Below, piece after piece: positions 37,414-50,882 of a stretch of DNA of 64,000 bases (the stretch's first letter is position 1; every line of letters begins with the position of its first letter). The DNA comes from Stromatinia cepivora (taxonomy: Eukaryota > Ascomycota > Leotiomycetes > Helotiales > Sclerotiniaceae), in the NCBI GenBank assembly GCA_014898415.1, contig RCTD01000001.1:2976001-3040000 (forward strand), read 5' to 3'. Both the position numbers and the translations under genes were made by a program. The notes under the pieces are model-generated. The model was not told the DNA's origin and ran no database searches. It worked only from the letters and a program-made list of their open reading frames with translations.

Positions 37414-38052
37414 TCGATTTCACAATTTTCACTCAAATGGCAATTGTCCATTGTTCTATTCTTGTTTATACATTCATACAACTCATGTATGTTCAGGATT
37501 TGATTTTAATGGGATTGGAGTATATGGTAGGCGCCAACCCGAAAATATCGCATGTGTTTCATATTGAGTGGCTGGACTTACAAAATTACTACATTTGGAA
37601 TGAGCTTTGCTTAGGTTATTCTTTCTCGATACAGGAGTTGTAGGATATCATGATTGATGTTTGTGTAGTTCAGTCAATACTCCAGATTACTCTTTTTAGT
37701 TAATGACGAATGAACAAAAAGCTACTTATTTAAAGTTTTCTCTCGTACTTGCCTATGGAAAAAAAAATGGTGACATGATATGTTCTTCTCATCCTTGACT
37801 CTCGAGTTTCATCTCTTCAATCAACATCGAATATACCTAAAGTAGGGGCCGGGTCAATCAGGATGACTGAGACACCATACTGGCACCTTTACACATTCGT
37901 TTGCTCTTTTATTATTTGAATTATCACTACACACTTTCTTTCATCGTTTCTATCATTCATTCGCTCATTACCCATTATACACATAAAAACGCAATAGTAA
38001 CCAGATTCCGGTCTTGTATTTATATTTCCACACTTCTCTTGAACGAATAAAC
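37414..38052. other. intergenic region upstream of the LIM-domain gene
   Basis: A 639-bp gap between two plus-strand genes. No gene is seen. The leader of the LIM gene is pyrimidine-rich. Confidence 0.5.
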
Positions 38053-40972
38053 ATGACCGGTCGTCAAGGAACTCCTCGTCCACCTACTTCGACCTTCATT
38101 GAGCTTCGTCCTCGCACTCGCCATACTATCTCCGTTCCTCCCCTTTCGTTGGCAAGCACTGTATCGGATTCTCTGAAAACAATTAATACACCGATTGTCT
38201 CACTTCCTCATTCTCATACTTCAATCGCCCAAGCTCAAGCTCCGCAGCCTCCACTTCCTCGACCATCCACTCCCGCGAGAACAAAATCTACAATAACCGC
38301 CATACGCACAATCCAAAAGTCGACAGACCCATCTTTCATATGTACAATCTGCTGGTCCCCACAACATCCACCTTCCAAACCTCGCGTTCTTGGTCGTTCA
38401 TCCAGAATCGTGTGTCATCAGTGTTGGAGAGCAGTGCTGGATTTAAGTATATGTTGGGTTTGTGGGGAATGTATTGTGAGAGGTGATGAGGTGGTTAGTT
38501 TGGGATGGTGTTTTTGGCATCGTGGTTGTTTTGGTTGTTTGCTTTGTGGGGTGAGGTTGGGAGAGGCGTTTTTGAGGGATTGTGAGAGTGAGAGGGGAGG
38601 GGGAGATGGGTATGGAAATGGAAATGGAACTGGAACTAGCGATGGGAGTGGAAGGAAAGGTACGGAGTTAGATAAAATTCCCCTTTGTGAGTGGTGTGAA
38701 ACAGAGACGAAAATCAAGGGATATGGAGAGAAGAAGGTGTTGGAGAAGGGATTGGAAAATGTGACGAAATCTGATGGTGGGTTGACAAGATGTAGATTGG
38801 AGAAGTTGGATGAGGACAAAGGGTTAGTAGGGACTTCGAATTTGAATGGGAAGAAGGATGTTGTGGTGGGATTGGACGGAGAGGAAATGGTGCCTTCTAC
38901 GCCTTCTTCATCTTCTAGTATATCACCAATGGACACGAAGAAGAGATCAACGAGATCGACTATGATGAATGAAAGGAAGATTAGAAAATTGATAAGGGAT
39001 TCTTCTACTCCTCAGGTATGCCATTTCCTACTTTAATCCAATTTTGACTACACGCTTTAACATTACTCTGAAGGAAGAAATTGCACTCCTCAGCGACGCC
39101 GCAAAAATGGGCGTATCCGAAGACGGAAACCCAGAAGACTCCACTCATTCCCATAGCGACACCGAAGCTGCAAATTTTGGGCAAGACGAACTATCCAATT
39201 CATCTAGTTCATCAAATCCCTCTAGTCCCTCCAGCCCTTCCAATATATACGTCTCCATATACGATCCCGCCGGTCGAGCATTCGTTCCTAGTAAAACCAA
39301 ACCGCTTCCAAAATGGATGACATTGCTTCCAAATAATGTACATCGCGAACGCGAAGATTCACGTGGTGATCCTTGTGAAAGGAAAGCAGGGGCGGCTGTG
39401 TCGAGAGCTACACTTCCCGATGCGTATGCGGATGGTGCTTCGTCTAGTCATTCGGAGGATTGTCCTGGGGGTCATGGTCCATTGACGCCGTGTCCGACGG
39501 AGGAGGAGAGTAAGAGGGGTTCTAACAGTGGGCTTTCGGGGGATGTGACGCCTAAAGGTATGTTGTTTGCGTTTTACTTGCTGCATGTTCATGCTGTTCG
39601 CATGTTTCTTCATGAGAATATCTAACCCATCACAGATCGGACCCCCACCCGCCAGCGCGCCAAGTCTACCTCCGACAGTACATCGCCTAGCACCCGCCGA
39701 CCATCTGTATCAACAATCTCTTCGCTCGCCATTCCCAGCCCTCAACAAAGAGCCCCAAAAACCACTCGTCCCCGCTCCGTCTCTATCGAAGAAAAACTCC
39801 CCCGTCCAAATCAACATCCTGCATCTGCATATCGTCGTGCAAACCGCTCTAGCACTATTGAATCTGTATTTACTAAACCTGGCAGTATCATACAACCCGT
39901 AAAATATCACGAACATCCACCAAAAGATATCTCAGAGAGACCTTTAACACCCTATCCCAAAGGCGATGATCCATTTCAAGCCAGCCCTTTCAACTCAAAC
40001 AATCCTCATCCTAGAGCACAAATACCCAGTCTCTTAACCTCCCCACTAAGTAATTTCATCACACCCCGAAAAGGTTCATGTTGTGGCCTCAGCACGAGTC
40101 TAGAATCCGCATCGGTGGGCGAATTAAAGAGAAGAGAACGAGGAGAATCGTCTTTTGATTCTACGTTTGAGAGTTTTCCACGACCAGAAATCGGCAAGAA
40201 TAATAGTAATTATGCGACTAGTTTGTGTATGAGTCCCACGTTGGGATTTTTGGATAGGGGCTCAGAGTATTTGGAGAGGTATGTGCCTGGGGTTATGTTG
40301 CCTGGTGGGGGTGCGAAGGAGGGGGAGAGGGAGAGAGATAGGGAGAAAGAGGGGATTGTGGAGAGGATTCGGAGGCAGAGGGTTGGGACTGTTAGGTTTG
40401 TTTATCTGTTTGTTTGTTTTGACAAAAAGGTGGTCTTTTAGAGATCGGCCTTCGATTGATTGAGGTATTGACTGACACTGATAAAAATATATAGTTTAGG
40501 ACAAGTAGCCCAAAACGTCAAAGAAGAAAAGGAAAGGAAACGAGCAGAAACTCACAATCAAACAGAATGGAGCTGGACAGATAATGAATCAAAAATTCCA
40601 GATGTGGAAGAAGGGAATACACAAATGAATAGCAGGGCCAGCTCGAGAAGAAATCGAGGGGCCACTAGTGAAGAAGAGAGAAGTCAATTGCCGAGGGATG
40701 GTAGTAAGAGGAGTTTGAGGAGGAGAAGAGGTTGTGAAGAGAGAGGGCAAAGTTCTAGGATGGGGAGTAGGACGGGGAGTCGGATGGGAAGTAGGAAGGG
40801 AAAAGAAAGAGAGAGGGAAAAGTTGGAAAGAAGAGATGGTAAGGGGAAGGGAAAGGAGATGGAGGAGGAGATTGTGGTGGAGGAGGAAGTAGAAGGAGAA
40901 GAGAAGATGGGTGAGGAAAGAAATAGGGAGAAATTGAAAAGGGAGTTGAAGGGGTTTTTTGGTGAGGAGTGA
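38053..40972 (+). CDS. LIM zinc-binding domain protein
   Basis: Four exons (38053-39015, 39074-39557, 39636-40395, 40495-40972) give about 894 residues. An N-terminal Pro/Ser/Thr-rich region leads to a zinc-binding cluster: C-x2-C near 97, C-x2-C near 122, then a LIM-like C-x2-C (CGEC, 137-140), H-x2-C-x2-C-x2-C (HRGCFGCLLC) and a later CEWC near 212. The rest is low complexity: Ser/Pro-rich in the middle, then a very basic and acidic charged tail (KERERE, EEEIVVEEE) that may form a coiled coil. LIM domains bind protein partners, often at actin or signalling complexes. The specific ortholog is not recognised. A Gly-rich insert near residues 185-205 separates the last cysteine pair and makes the LIM module atypical. 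Confidence 0.8.
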
Positions 40973-43109
40973 AGATTGAGTTCTGTGGGGTTTGTAAGCA
41001 GGGTGCATTGGGAAGAGGGGAGGAATGTGTGACGCGTAAACAAATTGATATGGTTAATGGATAGTGCTATGAGCATCGAGTAGGAAATTCAATAAGAACC
41101 TGGGAACCTACACCTATTACTACCATATTTCTATTCTGTTTGTAAGATTATCTTTTGTCATGTGAATGGGGTTTGAATCTTGGAAAATGTGAGCATAACG
41201 GATGAGTGTATGAGTGTATGCTTATGTATTATCTCTTTTCTTTTCGCCCTACAAGCTATACTCTTTAGAACGGCGTATATTGTATATATCCAAATTTTCT
41301 TACCTGTGATAGGTATGCAAGACTTGTTACTCAGACTTTCGGGGGTTTATGCGGATATGGAAGTTAGTTCTGGGTTATAGCTCAATCTATATCGTCAATC
41401 TAGTTTGAACAATATAAGAATGGGTACTCAATGGAATATAAGAGCGTAATGAATGTGAACAAACGATGAGGGAAGGAGGAAGAGAAAGAAGAATTTCCTG
41501 ATAGATGAATTCGCGAAGGACAGCTTTAATACAAAATGAATTGTTTTTCGGCGGTTGGATGCTTCAAATCCGTTTGAATAGTTGAATCTTTTTAGATATT
41601 CGATTCTGGATTTTGAATATGAGGGTGATTATTCATACCCATCGCCATCAGTATTTTCATTGCCTGGTTAATTACTTCTAATTATGTCTGCCAGGAAAGT
41701 ACATACGTAGTTGTGTTGTGGAGATTGAAAACTTCTTTGCTCAGCGCACAAGATATTGAGGTACTTGGGTGTTCCTATTACTGGTTTGTAGTCGGTGACG
41801 TTAATGTTAATGTTCATGATATTTGTAATTCCGGTCATGTTCGAAGCTATCTGAGTATTGGCGTGAGTATTTTTGCTATATAAATGTGGGTACTGATGAA
41901 AGATAGATGGAAGGACTGTTAATGCATACATACCGCTCTGATGTCATTTACTTTGTTTACAGTAGATATCTTTTCGAAGTCTTGAGTGATATCGAAGCTG
42001 GTTCTGGGTTATGGTTCAAATATGTAGCACAAATCTATGGGACAAACCTATTTCAAATAATACAAGAACAGGTACTCAGTAAATGTAAAGGGGCAGACAA
42101 CTTGGAAATATATAGGAATGCAGAGACTTAATTTTTCTCCCTGCTGATATAAGATTACATAAAGCAAGATATCTTACAGCTTCCAGAGTAGATATTCTAA
42201 ACAAAATTAGAGAGAACTTGAGACAATTATTGTAATGGATATAATCAAGGCATCACATGTAATGATATAATAGTTTGTTTTTAATACTAAATGTGCCCTC
42301 ATCTAATAAGTAGAATATGTTTTGATGCACTTTCTTAGCCATATACTCGATTCCGGCCGTGAAAAAGATTCTGATGTCTCTTAAGTACATACAAACTCTT
42401 TCCAAAGGAACTGATTGATGGGGAAATGGTATTTTGATAAAAATTAGAATGGATTAAGTGGAGGGTTTGAGGATGGGAGATGGAGAGAAGAGGAGAAATT
42501 CGAAGTAGATGATGAAGGGGTAAGGTTAAGCGAATATCTTTTTTTACTGCAGGTATCTTTCCAACCGCATCACAAATGTAATACTCAATCATCTCCCACC
42601 CATCAGTCATAAATGGTAAAGTTAGGCTTCGCGACATCTTACAGAATATATCAAATTCAATCAAGTAGGATATTAAAATTTGATTGATGCATAGATAATC
42701 AACAAAGTATGGTTTGTGTCGATGTCTCAAATACCATAAAGGCATATCCGAACTCACAACCATACCTCTTGAATCTCAAGCTACAGCGAATATAAACAAA
42801 TAAATAAAGAGATTATCTTTCAAACGCTCAAATATAATAGACCAATTCCGAATTGAATTTTCGGCTCAAATCCCTCATAAACATTGATCGCATGGCCTGT
42901 AGTAATTGAATATCTTCATTTCATGAATTTGTGATAGTTGTGTGACATTCTAATGATCAACAACCATAGATTTTCCCAACTTAAGAAAAGTTTTCCGGAG
43001 AAATCTAAATAGGTAGATCGATATAAAATTACTCACTGATACTTTTCACGGATCGAATAACTCTTTTCTTCGATGCAATTATTGCGTAATTTAAATCTAG
43101 AATCTATAT

Positions 43110-43580
43110 AAGAGTTCTGATCCGGATTCACCGCACACTAAGCGAAATCACATTAAAATTGACGATTTTTCAGTTTTTAAAACCTTTATTATTTATATAA
43201 AGATAATTATTCAAAATTCATTAAATATTAAATAAAATATTTTTATATATTTTTGTTTTGAAATTATATATATTCGAAGTCAAAAAAGCCAAAAAAATTC
43301 AAAAAATCGTTTATTTTGTATGAGAAAAACATTATATGTTTGAAATTTTGAAAAATTTAAACTTTAAATTAGTATAACTTTTGAACCAAAATTATAAGAA
43401 ATAAATTTTTTTTTTTTATAATTCAATTGTATTTAATTATTATATTGCAAAATTTCAAATATTTTAATTTAATATTGAAAAAGTTATTCGATATTTAATT
43501 TTGTATAAGAAAACATAGTTTTTGCAGGGATTCTGTCACGAATTCGAATGGTGTGTGGTGAGTAGATTCCAGAACTCTTA
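43110..43580. mobile_element. AT-rich island with imperfect terminal inverted repeats
   Basis: The left end near 43111-43142 (starting TAAGAGTTCTG, with TCACC and CACAC further in) matches the reverse complement of the right end near 43549-43580 at about 23 of 32 positions, including a perfect 11-base TAAGAGTTCTG. The ~0.4-kb interior is almost pure A/T. This looks like a RIP-degraded or MITE-like element. It lies just before the 0.2-kb repeats. No target duplication is clear. Confidence 0.4.
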
Positions 43581-43615
43581 CAAAATCATTAACAAATCTT
43601 ATTGATCATCAACCT

Positions 43616-44440
43616 CAACTTTTCGGCGTAGAACCAGAATATTTCGGAAAAATCTACTTCGATAAATGGATTGAATATCATATATAATCAATCTTCATCG
43701 AATTATCTTCCATGATTTACGGTACGATTGTGTCATAATTTCATTATAATATTGTTATTGATCTTTGTCTATAACATAATAAGTCTTGGATATCATTCAT
43801 CAATATCAACTTTTCGGCATAGAACTAAAACATTTCAGAAAATTCTGATTCGATAAAATTGATTCATTTCATTTAATCATTACTTTCACGGCTTTATTTG
43901 TAAGATTTTACAGGTGGATAATCTATCAATTGGGTCTGAACTTTCCAGTACATTTTGATACCTCTTACAATCTACGCTGTTTAAAACTTTCCACACTCAC
44001 ATATTCCTCGAGAGAAGAGGCCACTCTAATACTCTTTAACTTTTCGGCATAGAACCAAAACTTTTCTGGAAATTCTGATTCGATAAAGTTGATTGATATC
44101 ATTCAATCATTACTTTCACGAGTCTATTTATAACATTTTACGGGTAGATATTCCATTAATTGAGCTGAGATTCTCTTGATTGTTTGATGATACATCTTGA
44201 ATCAATTGGTGTTAGGAATTGATATCGCCTATCACATCAACTTTTCGGCATACAACCAAGACTTTTCTAAAAATTCTGTTTCAATAGAATTAATGAGTTT
44301 TATCCAATAATGATTTTCACGTTTTTATTTATACGATTTTACGGTCGGATATTCTCTTAATTGAGTTGGAAGTTCCATTACAAATGATAGACCCTAAGTC
44401 GGTTGGCATAGTATAGTCAGTGATCTAGAACACAACGGAA
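43616..44440. repeat. four degenerate ~0.2-kb direct repeats
   Basis: Copies begin with a CAACTTTTCGGC-like word at 43616, 43807, 44037 and 44238 (spacings 191, 230 and 201). Each continues with a GAACCAAAAC-like word, AAAATTCTGATTCGATAAA, then TTTCACG and TTTTACGG-TGGATA-like words in the same order. They are direct repeats with substitutions and small indels, best in copies 2-4. No coding sense is seen. Confidence 0.75.
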
Positions 44441-44700
44441 AATGTCTTGATGTAACGACTCATTCATGATGGGTTTCATCAAGATTCACAAAAAAAAAAA
44501 AATTCAATTCATTGAGCTAGCTCCAATCTTCAGTAATACAGGCGACTTGTACTGTCAAGGATGAAATACAAAGGCAATGAAGGGGGGGATTCCCCTGGAA
44601 TTTTCGCTAAACTCACCCATCTCACCACATTAATATGTAGTAAAAAGGACACTAGACATTAGTTAGGAAGAAATGGGTTCTTGATTTCAGATATACCCGG

Positions 44701-45006
44701 ATGTATATATTTTCATTATTCATCTCATTATACTGTACATCAGCCCAAGTCAACCAAGCCTTCCAAGTCGATGAGGATCTGATAGAGTTGACAATGACGT
44801 CGACAGTCAGTACCCCAAACGATAAATTAGTCTTCCATATACCAGAGAAGTCAGGCGACGAATCTATGTATCTTAAATATTCTACCATCACATCAATACA
44901 CGGGATTAATGATACAGCGGCGCGTATTGGGGTTATACTAGATGATTTTATATTAATCTGTGGAACTGTGTTGGATATATCAATATCTCACAAGAGATAT
45001 GAGTGA
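44701..45006 (+). CDS. hypothetical small protein with N-terminal signal-like segment (weak)
   Basis: An ATG-initiated 101-codon frame begins MYIFSLFISLYCTSAQV, which resembles a signal peptide with a cleavage site after TSA. The remainder is hydrophilic and then hydrophobic. Further open segments at 45007-45080 (another frame) and 45070-45336 could be continuing exons or decay products. No family is recognised and it sits in a repeat-rich, gene-poor region, so it may be spurious. Confidence 0.2.
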   Translation: MYIFSLFISLYCTSAQVNQAFQVDEDLIELTMTSTVSTPNDKLVFHIPEKSGDESMYLKYSTITSIHGINDTAARIGVILDDFILICGTVLDISISHKRYE

Positions 45007-46142
45007 AAGTTACCCTCACCTCAAATCAAGATGAAAGGCAAAAGATAATAGCAATACCAAATTCATCCTTTGAGATATAGAGTTAGACAGGAAGTCGATA
45101 GACTAATGGATAGTTTGGCGATTCAGGATCGCGCCTCTAAGACTTTCAGTGTTGGGTACTTGGAGCTACAGGCGATCTGGTATAATAGCCCTGGTTTATC
45201 ACCCATGGAAATTCTGACGGGTCCGGAAGCGTACGGATTTACAATACTGAATATTGGGTATGCATTTTGTGGGGGCTATGATGTGGTATACCGATTGCGG
45301 TGTATTGTTTATATCTTTCTACTTATCTACTGGTGATTTGAACTGCGGGTGTCATATTTGTATGGTATGTGTTATTAGTCTTGTTAGTAGAGGATATTGT
45401 GAAATCTTATGTTGTGCATATGTTCATGGTTCATGTATGAATCATCTATCTAATGATTAGAAGAGTTAACCAGCACTAGAAGATTCCAGCACCTAAATAT
45501 AGAGAAATATCTGTGGTTGAATCCATATACTATACTTCCAGAAGCCCCAATATAATCTGTCAGATAGCGGGTAGGGAATGATATATTTCTAGAAGTATAC
45601 AGAATTTTTAAAGTGTATGTGAAGTTTTTAGGGCGTTGAGATATTAGATGGAAGAATTAGAGTGAAGTTGGTTGGGTTTGTTAGGGCGTATGAGGTTTGT
45701 TGGGTATGAAGAGTCAAGACTGAAGGGACTTCTTTTTCGTACGAATATTCCATGGGTTGGAATGTTAGGTATAAGTCGTGGACGAGTAATGGGTGCGTGA
45801 AGTCCATGGGTCGATGGGTGGATGGGTGGGCTCATATGTTTGGGGGTTGTATGGTTAAGGGATGAGATGGTGATAGTTGAAAATTGGGATGTGGAGGGTA
45901 TGTGAGGAGAAATAGGGACAAGGGATTTAAGATAGTCGGAATAGTGGATGATGTAGAAAGTACTTGAGGCTAGAAGTATTTGCGCAAGATGGCGCAATAC
46001 AGGGGATGAAAGTAGCAGGACTTGAGCTAGAAGTCCAGAAGTATTTGAAAATGGTACGAAGCGCAGGGTATAAGGTATGACTGTAAGCTAGAAGAGTCAT
46101 AGGGCGTAATAGAAAACCTCGATAACAGGGAATATAGTTCCT

Positions 46143-46157
46143 GGGGGGGGGGGGGGG
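46143..46157 (+). repeat. poly-G tract (15 G)
   Basis: Fifteen consecutive G residues in gene-poor DNA. Confidence 0.9.
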
Positions 46158-48665
46158 ATGGGGAGAAGTCAAAAAATGGTTATGACAATCTTGCAGGGAA
46201 GGGAGTGGGAAAGTGATATGGAGGTTTATGCGTTGCGATTGTGGATCTGATGAGAGCCGGAGGGGGATGTGTATGCAGAGATAATGGGATGAAAGCGGAT
46301 AGAGCTTGAGATAGAATAAATAACATTGTGCCGATGGTGTGGTTCATATTGAGTTGGTGTATGTTAATTTTTAAGGTATGTGTTGATATTCATTTTTGAC
46401 GTTGGTGGTAGTTGGACGACTCGGGAAATGGAGCAATGTTGTGCCGATGATTCAATGAGAGGATGACTTAAGACGGTAGCTAAGCTGCTAAAAGTGTAGA
46501 TTTGAACGTGAATTCATGCGATTGTCTTGTATTGAGAGACTAAGTAGTCTATCGTGACGAATCTTGTGAAGGATGAATGACTGATGTGTTACTCCTTCGC
46601 CGTTTATCTTGTTATCGGACAGAGGGAGCGAGAGTTATGAGAAGAGGGTGTGATGAAATGGAAGCGGAGCTAGGAAGGTTAATTGGAAAAGTCTGGAAGA
46701 TTTGGAAGATTTGGAAGAAGATTGGATAGATGAAATCATGAAAAGAAGGGTTGGCTCGAGATTGGCGAAAGCGCATGTAGATGCAGGTGAGGACATTACG
46801 AGTGACTCTGAACCAATGATCTGGTTGCCCTTTTCTAGGGATGGAACCGGGCGACGATAACTCGAGTAGTATGATATGTAAAACTACCTAATGAACGAGA
46901 TGTATCTTCTTGGGAGACTATCTTGTGGCTCTACCGCGTAAAATGGTTTTCGCGTATTGAGAAGCAATAAAGATATCAAAATTGAAGCCATTCACAATTT
47001 AATTTTGAATTTTTTGAATTCAGATACATAAGACTTTTTGTATGTAACATCCTTTTTGAATTTCTTGATAGAAGGCCCAAGATAAATTCTTCCTAGGATA
47101 CATACATTTCTTGAGTAGTCAAAAGTATTTTAGAAAACTCGCTGTTCTCATCATGAAATTAGATCTAGAGATGGTTGGATGGATGTTCAGAGCCGTTGAA
47201 AGTGGATGACAACGGGTTATTAGTGTATTAAAAAGGCCTAAGGATCTCGACTATCTCTGTAGCACAGGCATAAAATACGCCAAGACAAGGTCAATTCAGG
47301 CACTTGCTAAGACATCACCATTCTTATTAGACAACCCTAAACCATGATGAGTACAACACAACCAACTACATACAATATCTAAAAGAGTCCACAGCTCTCA
47401 AGATGATTTTAGAAGTTCTTGCCAATATGATATGATTGATCTCTGAATTCCCCATTGTCATTTACTTGATTTCCCCGTCTCACCTCACTGCAATCTTTCA
47501 TTCTTATCCATTCATTTGCTTCCCTCAGCTCAAATCCTTCACGCACAAACTTATCCGGCTCAACGCCCCCGGCCATCTCTCAGAACGGGAGGAAACCCCT
47601 TCGTTCGCTCGGTCAAAAAGTTTCCTTGATTTATTTTACACCACTTTCTCTTCACTTCAAGCCGTCTTCAGACTATTCAGAATCTCTTAATTTGCTCGAG
47701 TTTTGTGTTAAATTGGCCCAGCAACACTCTAATTCTATACCGCCATCTTCAAAATTTCCAGCGAAAGAAGGCTCGCTCCACTTTCATTTGACCTATTCTA
47801 GGCATTTGAAGATCTCCAACATTTGGTATCTCCCCGCCTAGGTCTCAGTGTCTTTCTGTTCTTACCATCTCTCGAGCAACTCGACAGACCAGAAGTCAAT
47901 CGTTTGTAATGCAGTACAACAATCACTAATCACGTTCGTTATGATCTTGTACCTTTCGTTTGTGACAGATTCAGCACCCTTGCCTATGGCCCCGACACCG
48001 AGTTCAAAACACCTGAAGTAGCTACTGTAGTGTGGATATACCTTCAGGTTGCCTGGAACAATCCCCGCTATTCTGGTAGCTGGAGTAGACGACTCAATTT
48101 CAGCCTCTTGCTTCAAATTTGGTACCTTTTCTCCAAATCATCTGTTATTTTTGCCATTGTCTTTCGATTATTCAGGTAAGTGCGAATCTTTTCTATTTTT
48201 CCCTTGTCGAACATCCTCTAGAGCTATGCTGACGTATGTGAAACCAGCTTCAAGAAAAATTAAACAGATATACATCCTTGCCATGCTGTAAATTATTAAT
48301 AACCTCAACACCCATAGTGCTCTGCACCTATATCGAGTCCTTACCTTCGAAATACCTTGACCTGCCTCTGCAATAAAGTTCGAGAAACGATCATTTTGGA
48401 AGCGTGCGGCTGGCTGCGGGTAGATCAAGGAGAATTACATTTGCTAAGCAAGACTTAAAAGAGCGCCACTTGGCAGAAAAAGTCTTGTTATTTGGAAATA
48501 TCTTTTATCAATTGATGAAGCTTTGGGGAACTTGGGAAACGGGATCAAAGTTAAATTCAGCAAAAGGATTGGAGCACAAAGGTCTGAATGTATGCAGTAT
48601 AGAAGGAGGCTGGACAGAATCGATTCTCAAAACCCATTTCCAAAGGGTGAAAGGGGGGAGTTGCA

Positions 48666-50882
48666 ATGAGTTGGGAGCAGCAAGCAAATTACGAAGGGAG
48701 CCAAGGAGGATGGACCCCACAATTTGCAGAAGATTATTCTATGTTCAACGCAACACCTGGACGTCTTGTTAATGGACAGCGGCCGTTTGTTGATACTTCA
48801 ACAGTACAAGCATTGCCATCCATGACACAAAATGGACAATTTCATGTTGAGGGAGATATGATGACAGATTTGGGAATGCATATGCATCAATTATCACCAA
48901 ATTCTGCTCTTGCAATAGCTCCTGTCATATCTTCCAGCAAACAAGTTCCTTCTTCTACTGCCCCGCAATCTGCTTCCAGAGCACAATTTAGTGATATTTC
49001 CAAGACACCCCAAAGGTCAAAGAAAAGGTTGGATGATCCTTTTAGTGGTCAAACTGCTACACCTCCACATTCAGCTGGTAAAGGTACCAGGAAATTAGCC
49101 CCAAAAATATTCACTGTACCAAATGATGCTCAAGCCCAAGGCGATGGCTTTGGGTCTTCTAACTCAAATAATCATCATCCTCAACTAATGGCACAATCCT
49201 CAACAACAGATATGGACCCATTTGGCTATCCAATATCTGCACCAGCATCGGCTCCTTTTTTTGCCAGTAATAAAGCAATGTGGGATACTAGTATGGATGG
49301 TATGGATTTGGACTTTTCGAATGATTCAGCGGGTATCTTTCACCAAGGGCATAGATCAAGCAATTCTATTGATTGGGGACGAAGCAATCGAATGTTCCAA
49401 GAGTCTATAAATTTATCACCTCAAAAGTCAAGCGAACCTAAAGCTGGAGCTGAACCCCGCAAACGACATAGACCGATAGCCTCAAAATCTTCCTTACCAA
49501 TAACCTCAGCACTACCTACATCACTTCCATTATTAGCTTTTAGTAGTGCGACAGCAACTTCAAATTCATTAGCCATGAAGAACTTTCCCAGTGTAGTTGA
49601 TCCTGGTCTGGTATACAGCCGACCTAATACAGGCAATATGTCGCAAGGGGATTTTGAAGATGTGATGTTACCAGCACTAAGAGTAGCCACAAGCCCGATT
49701 CGAAATCCAGAGCAACTCGAACCGTATCAACACCAAGTTCGAGAATATACTCGCGAACAAGAAGAACTCCGTCGATCCAGAAGTTTTAGAGAGAGTAGTC
49801 TTGGATATCGAATAGATAGAAGAACTGCCAGTTCACCAGTAAAGGGATCTGCACGACCTGGTTTTCGACGCAGTGTCAGTGAGAGCAGGGATAAACGTAA
49901 TAATGGTATAGTTAACATATTCTAATGCGGTGAACCCAAGCTGACCCTTTCAATAAGAACCACCACGCTTTAACTCTAGACGTTTATCACCTGTGAAGCA
50001 ACAACGTCCTCCAAATCTCACTTCTATCCCTGAATCCCCTGTTACATTGCCAAAACTTCGACGAGATGTAAAGCTAGCTGTTGGCAGTAATGGTCGAGCT
50101 ACTGTTGTAATTGACGATACGCCGGTGAGAAGTTTACCACGATCATCATCTCAAGTCATCGATTATGATTCTGAATATGATTCATCTACCGATGACGAAC
50201 CAATTATCATTCCAAGTCGAAACAATTCTTTCAATCTACCACAGCAGAGGCCACCCAAATTTGATTTATTTGACACTTCTTCTAGTGACTTTCGAAGACC
50301 AAGCACAAGTACAAGCGGTTATAGTCGGTCTTCGGGTCAGCACACAAGTATCGATGAGATGAGTGAAGCAGAGACAGTACTTGATGAGGTCAAGACCGGA
50401 GATGCAACCTCTGCCTTACGGAAAGTTGTTAGAGAGCGTCGAAATAATCAACAAATACCAAAGAATGGAGGACGCCTTCGTCTTTATTCTGATACTACCC
50501 CTAGACCAGGTCGCTATGCAGAACACACTTCGTCGTCTAATAATTCTCCGGATGGGGTGACACCATCCAGCTCGAGAAGCGGTAATACTCGATGTATTTG
50601 TAATAATCCTGATGGAGACTCTTTCATGATTCAGTGGTGAGTTTGCTATTCTTGCTTTAATCTACATTGTCTGACTCATTTTCCAGTGAATCTTGTGAGA
50701 ATTGGCTTCATGGACATTGCGTCAATATTCCAGATCGAAGGACTCTTCCCAAAGTCTACATCTGTGCCTTTTGTGCTCAAACACCAAATATGCGTAATGG
50801 TCGTATGCGAGAGTCTGCAAGAGACAAGAGGAATTTGCCCTCCTCCCCACTTGCTCATAAATCTTTCAGATCATTTTGTTGA
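48666..50882 (+). CDS. PHD-finger protein
   Basis: Three exons (48666-49905, 49958-50636, 50687-50882) give about 704 residues. The first 620 residues are Ser/Pro/Asn-rich and probably disordered, with several S-P/T-P sites and basic patches (RKRHRP). The C-terminus, built across the last intron, is a C4HC3 PHD finger: T-R-C-I-C-N-N near 626, then C-E-S-C-E-N-W-L-H-G-H-C and I-C-A-F-C by about 672. The intron splits the codon of the third cysteine, and splicing recreates CESC exactly, strong support for the model. PHD fingers read histone H3 tails, so a chromatin-associated role in the nucleus is likely. The ortholog is not identified. ATG 48666 is the start that opens MSWEQQANYEG. Confidence 0.85.

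Larger units (their letters stand above)
40973..48665. other. 7.7-kb gene-poor AT-rich region
   Basis: No confident gene. It holds: two diverged copies of a ~100-bp block (41352-41440, 41988-42090); an AT island with inverted-repeat ends (43110-43580); degenerate ~0.2-kb repeats (43616-44440); a weak signal-peptide-bearing open frame at 44701-45006; a 15-G tract at 46143-46157; and simple GGGTGGAT-type repeats near 45800-45830. It could be a degraded transposon graveyard. RIP-like AT bias is strongest at 43.15-43.52 kb. Confidence 0.6.

Noticed and set aside
38418..38936. 172-codon minus-strand frame opposite the LIM gene
   Set aside because: Antisense shadow of the Gly/Glu-rich LIM gene exon; the translation is Pro/Ser/Leu low complexity.
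40604..41076. Minus-strand frames of 130-139 codons opposite the last LIM-gene exon
   Set aside because: Leu/Ser/Phe-rich antisense of a Lys/Glu/Arg-rich coding tail.
43616..44440. CRISPR-like array
   Set aside because: Repeats are about 200 nt, degenerate and eukaryotic; there are no short identical repeats with unique spacers and no cas genes.
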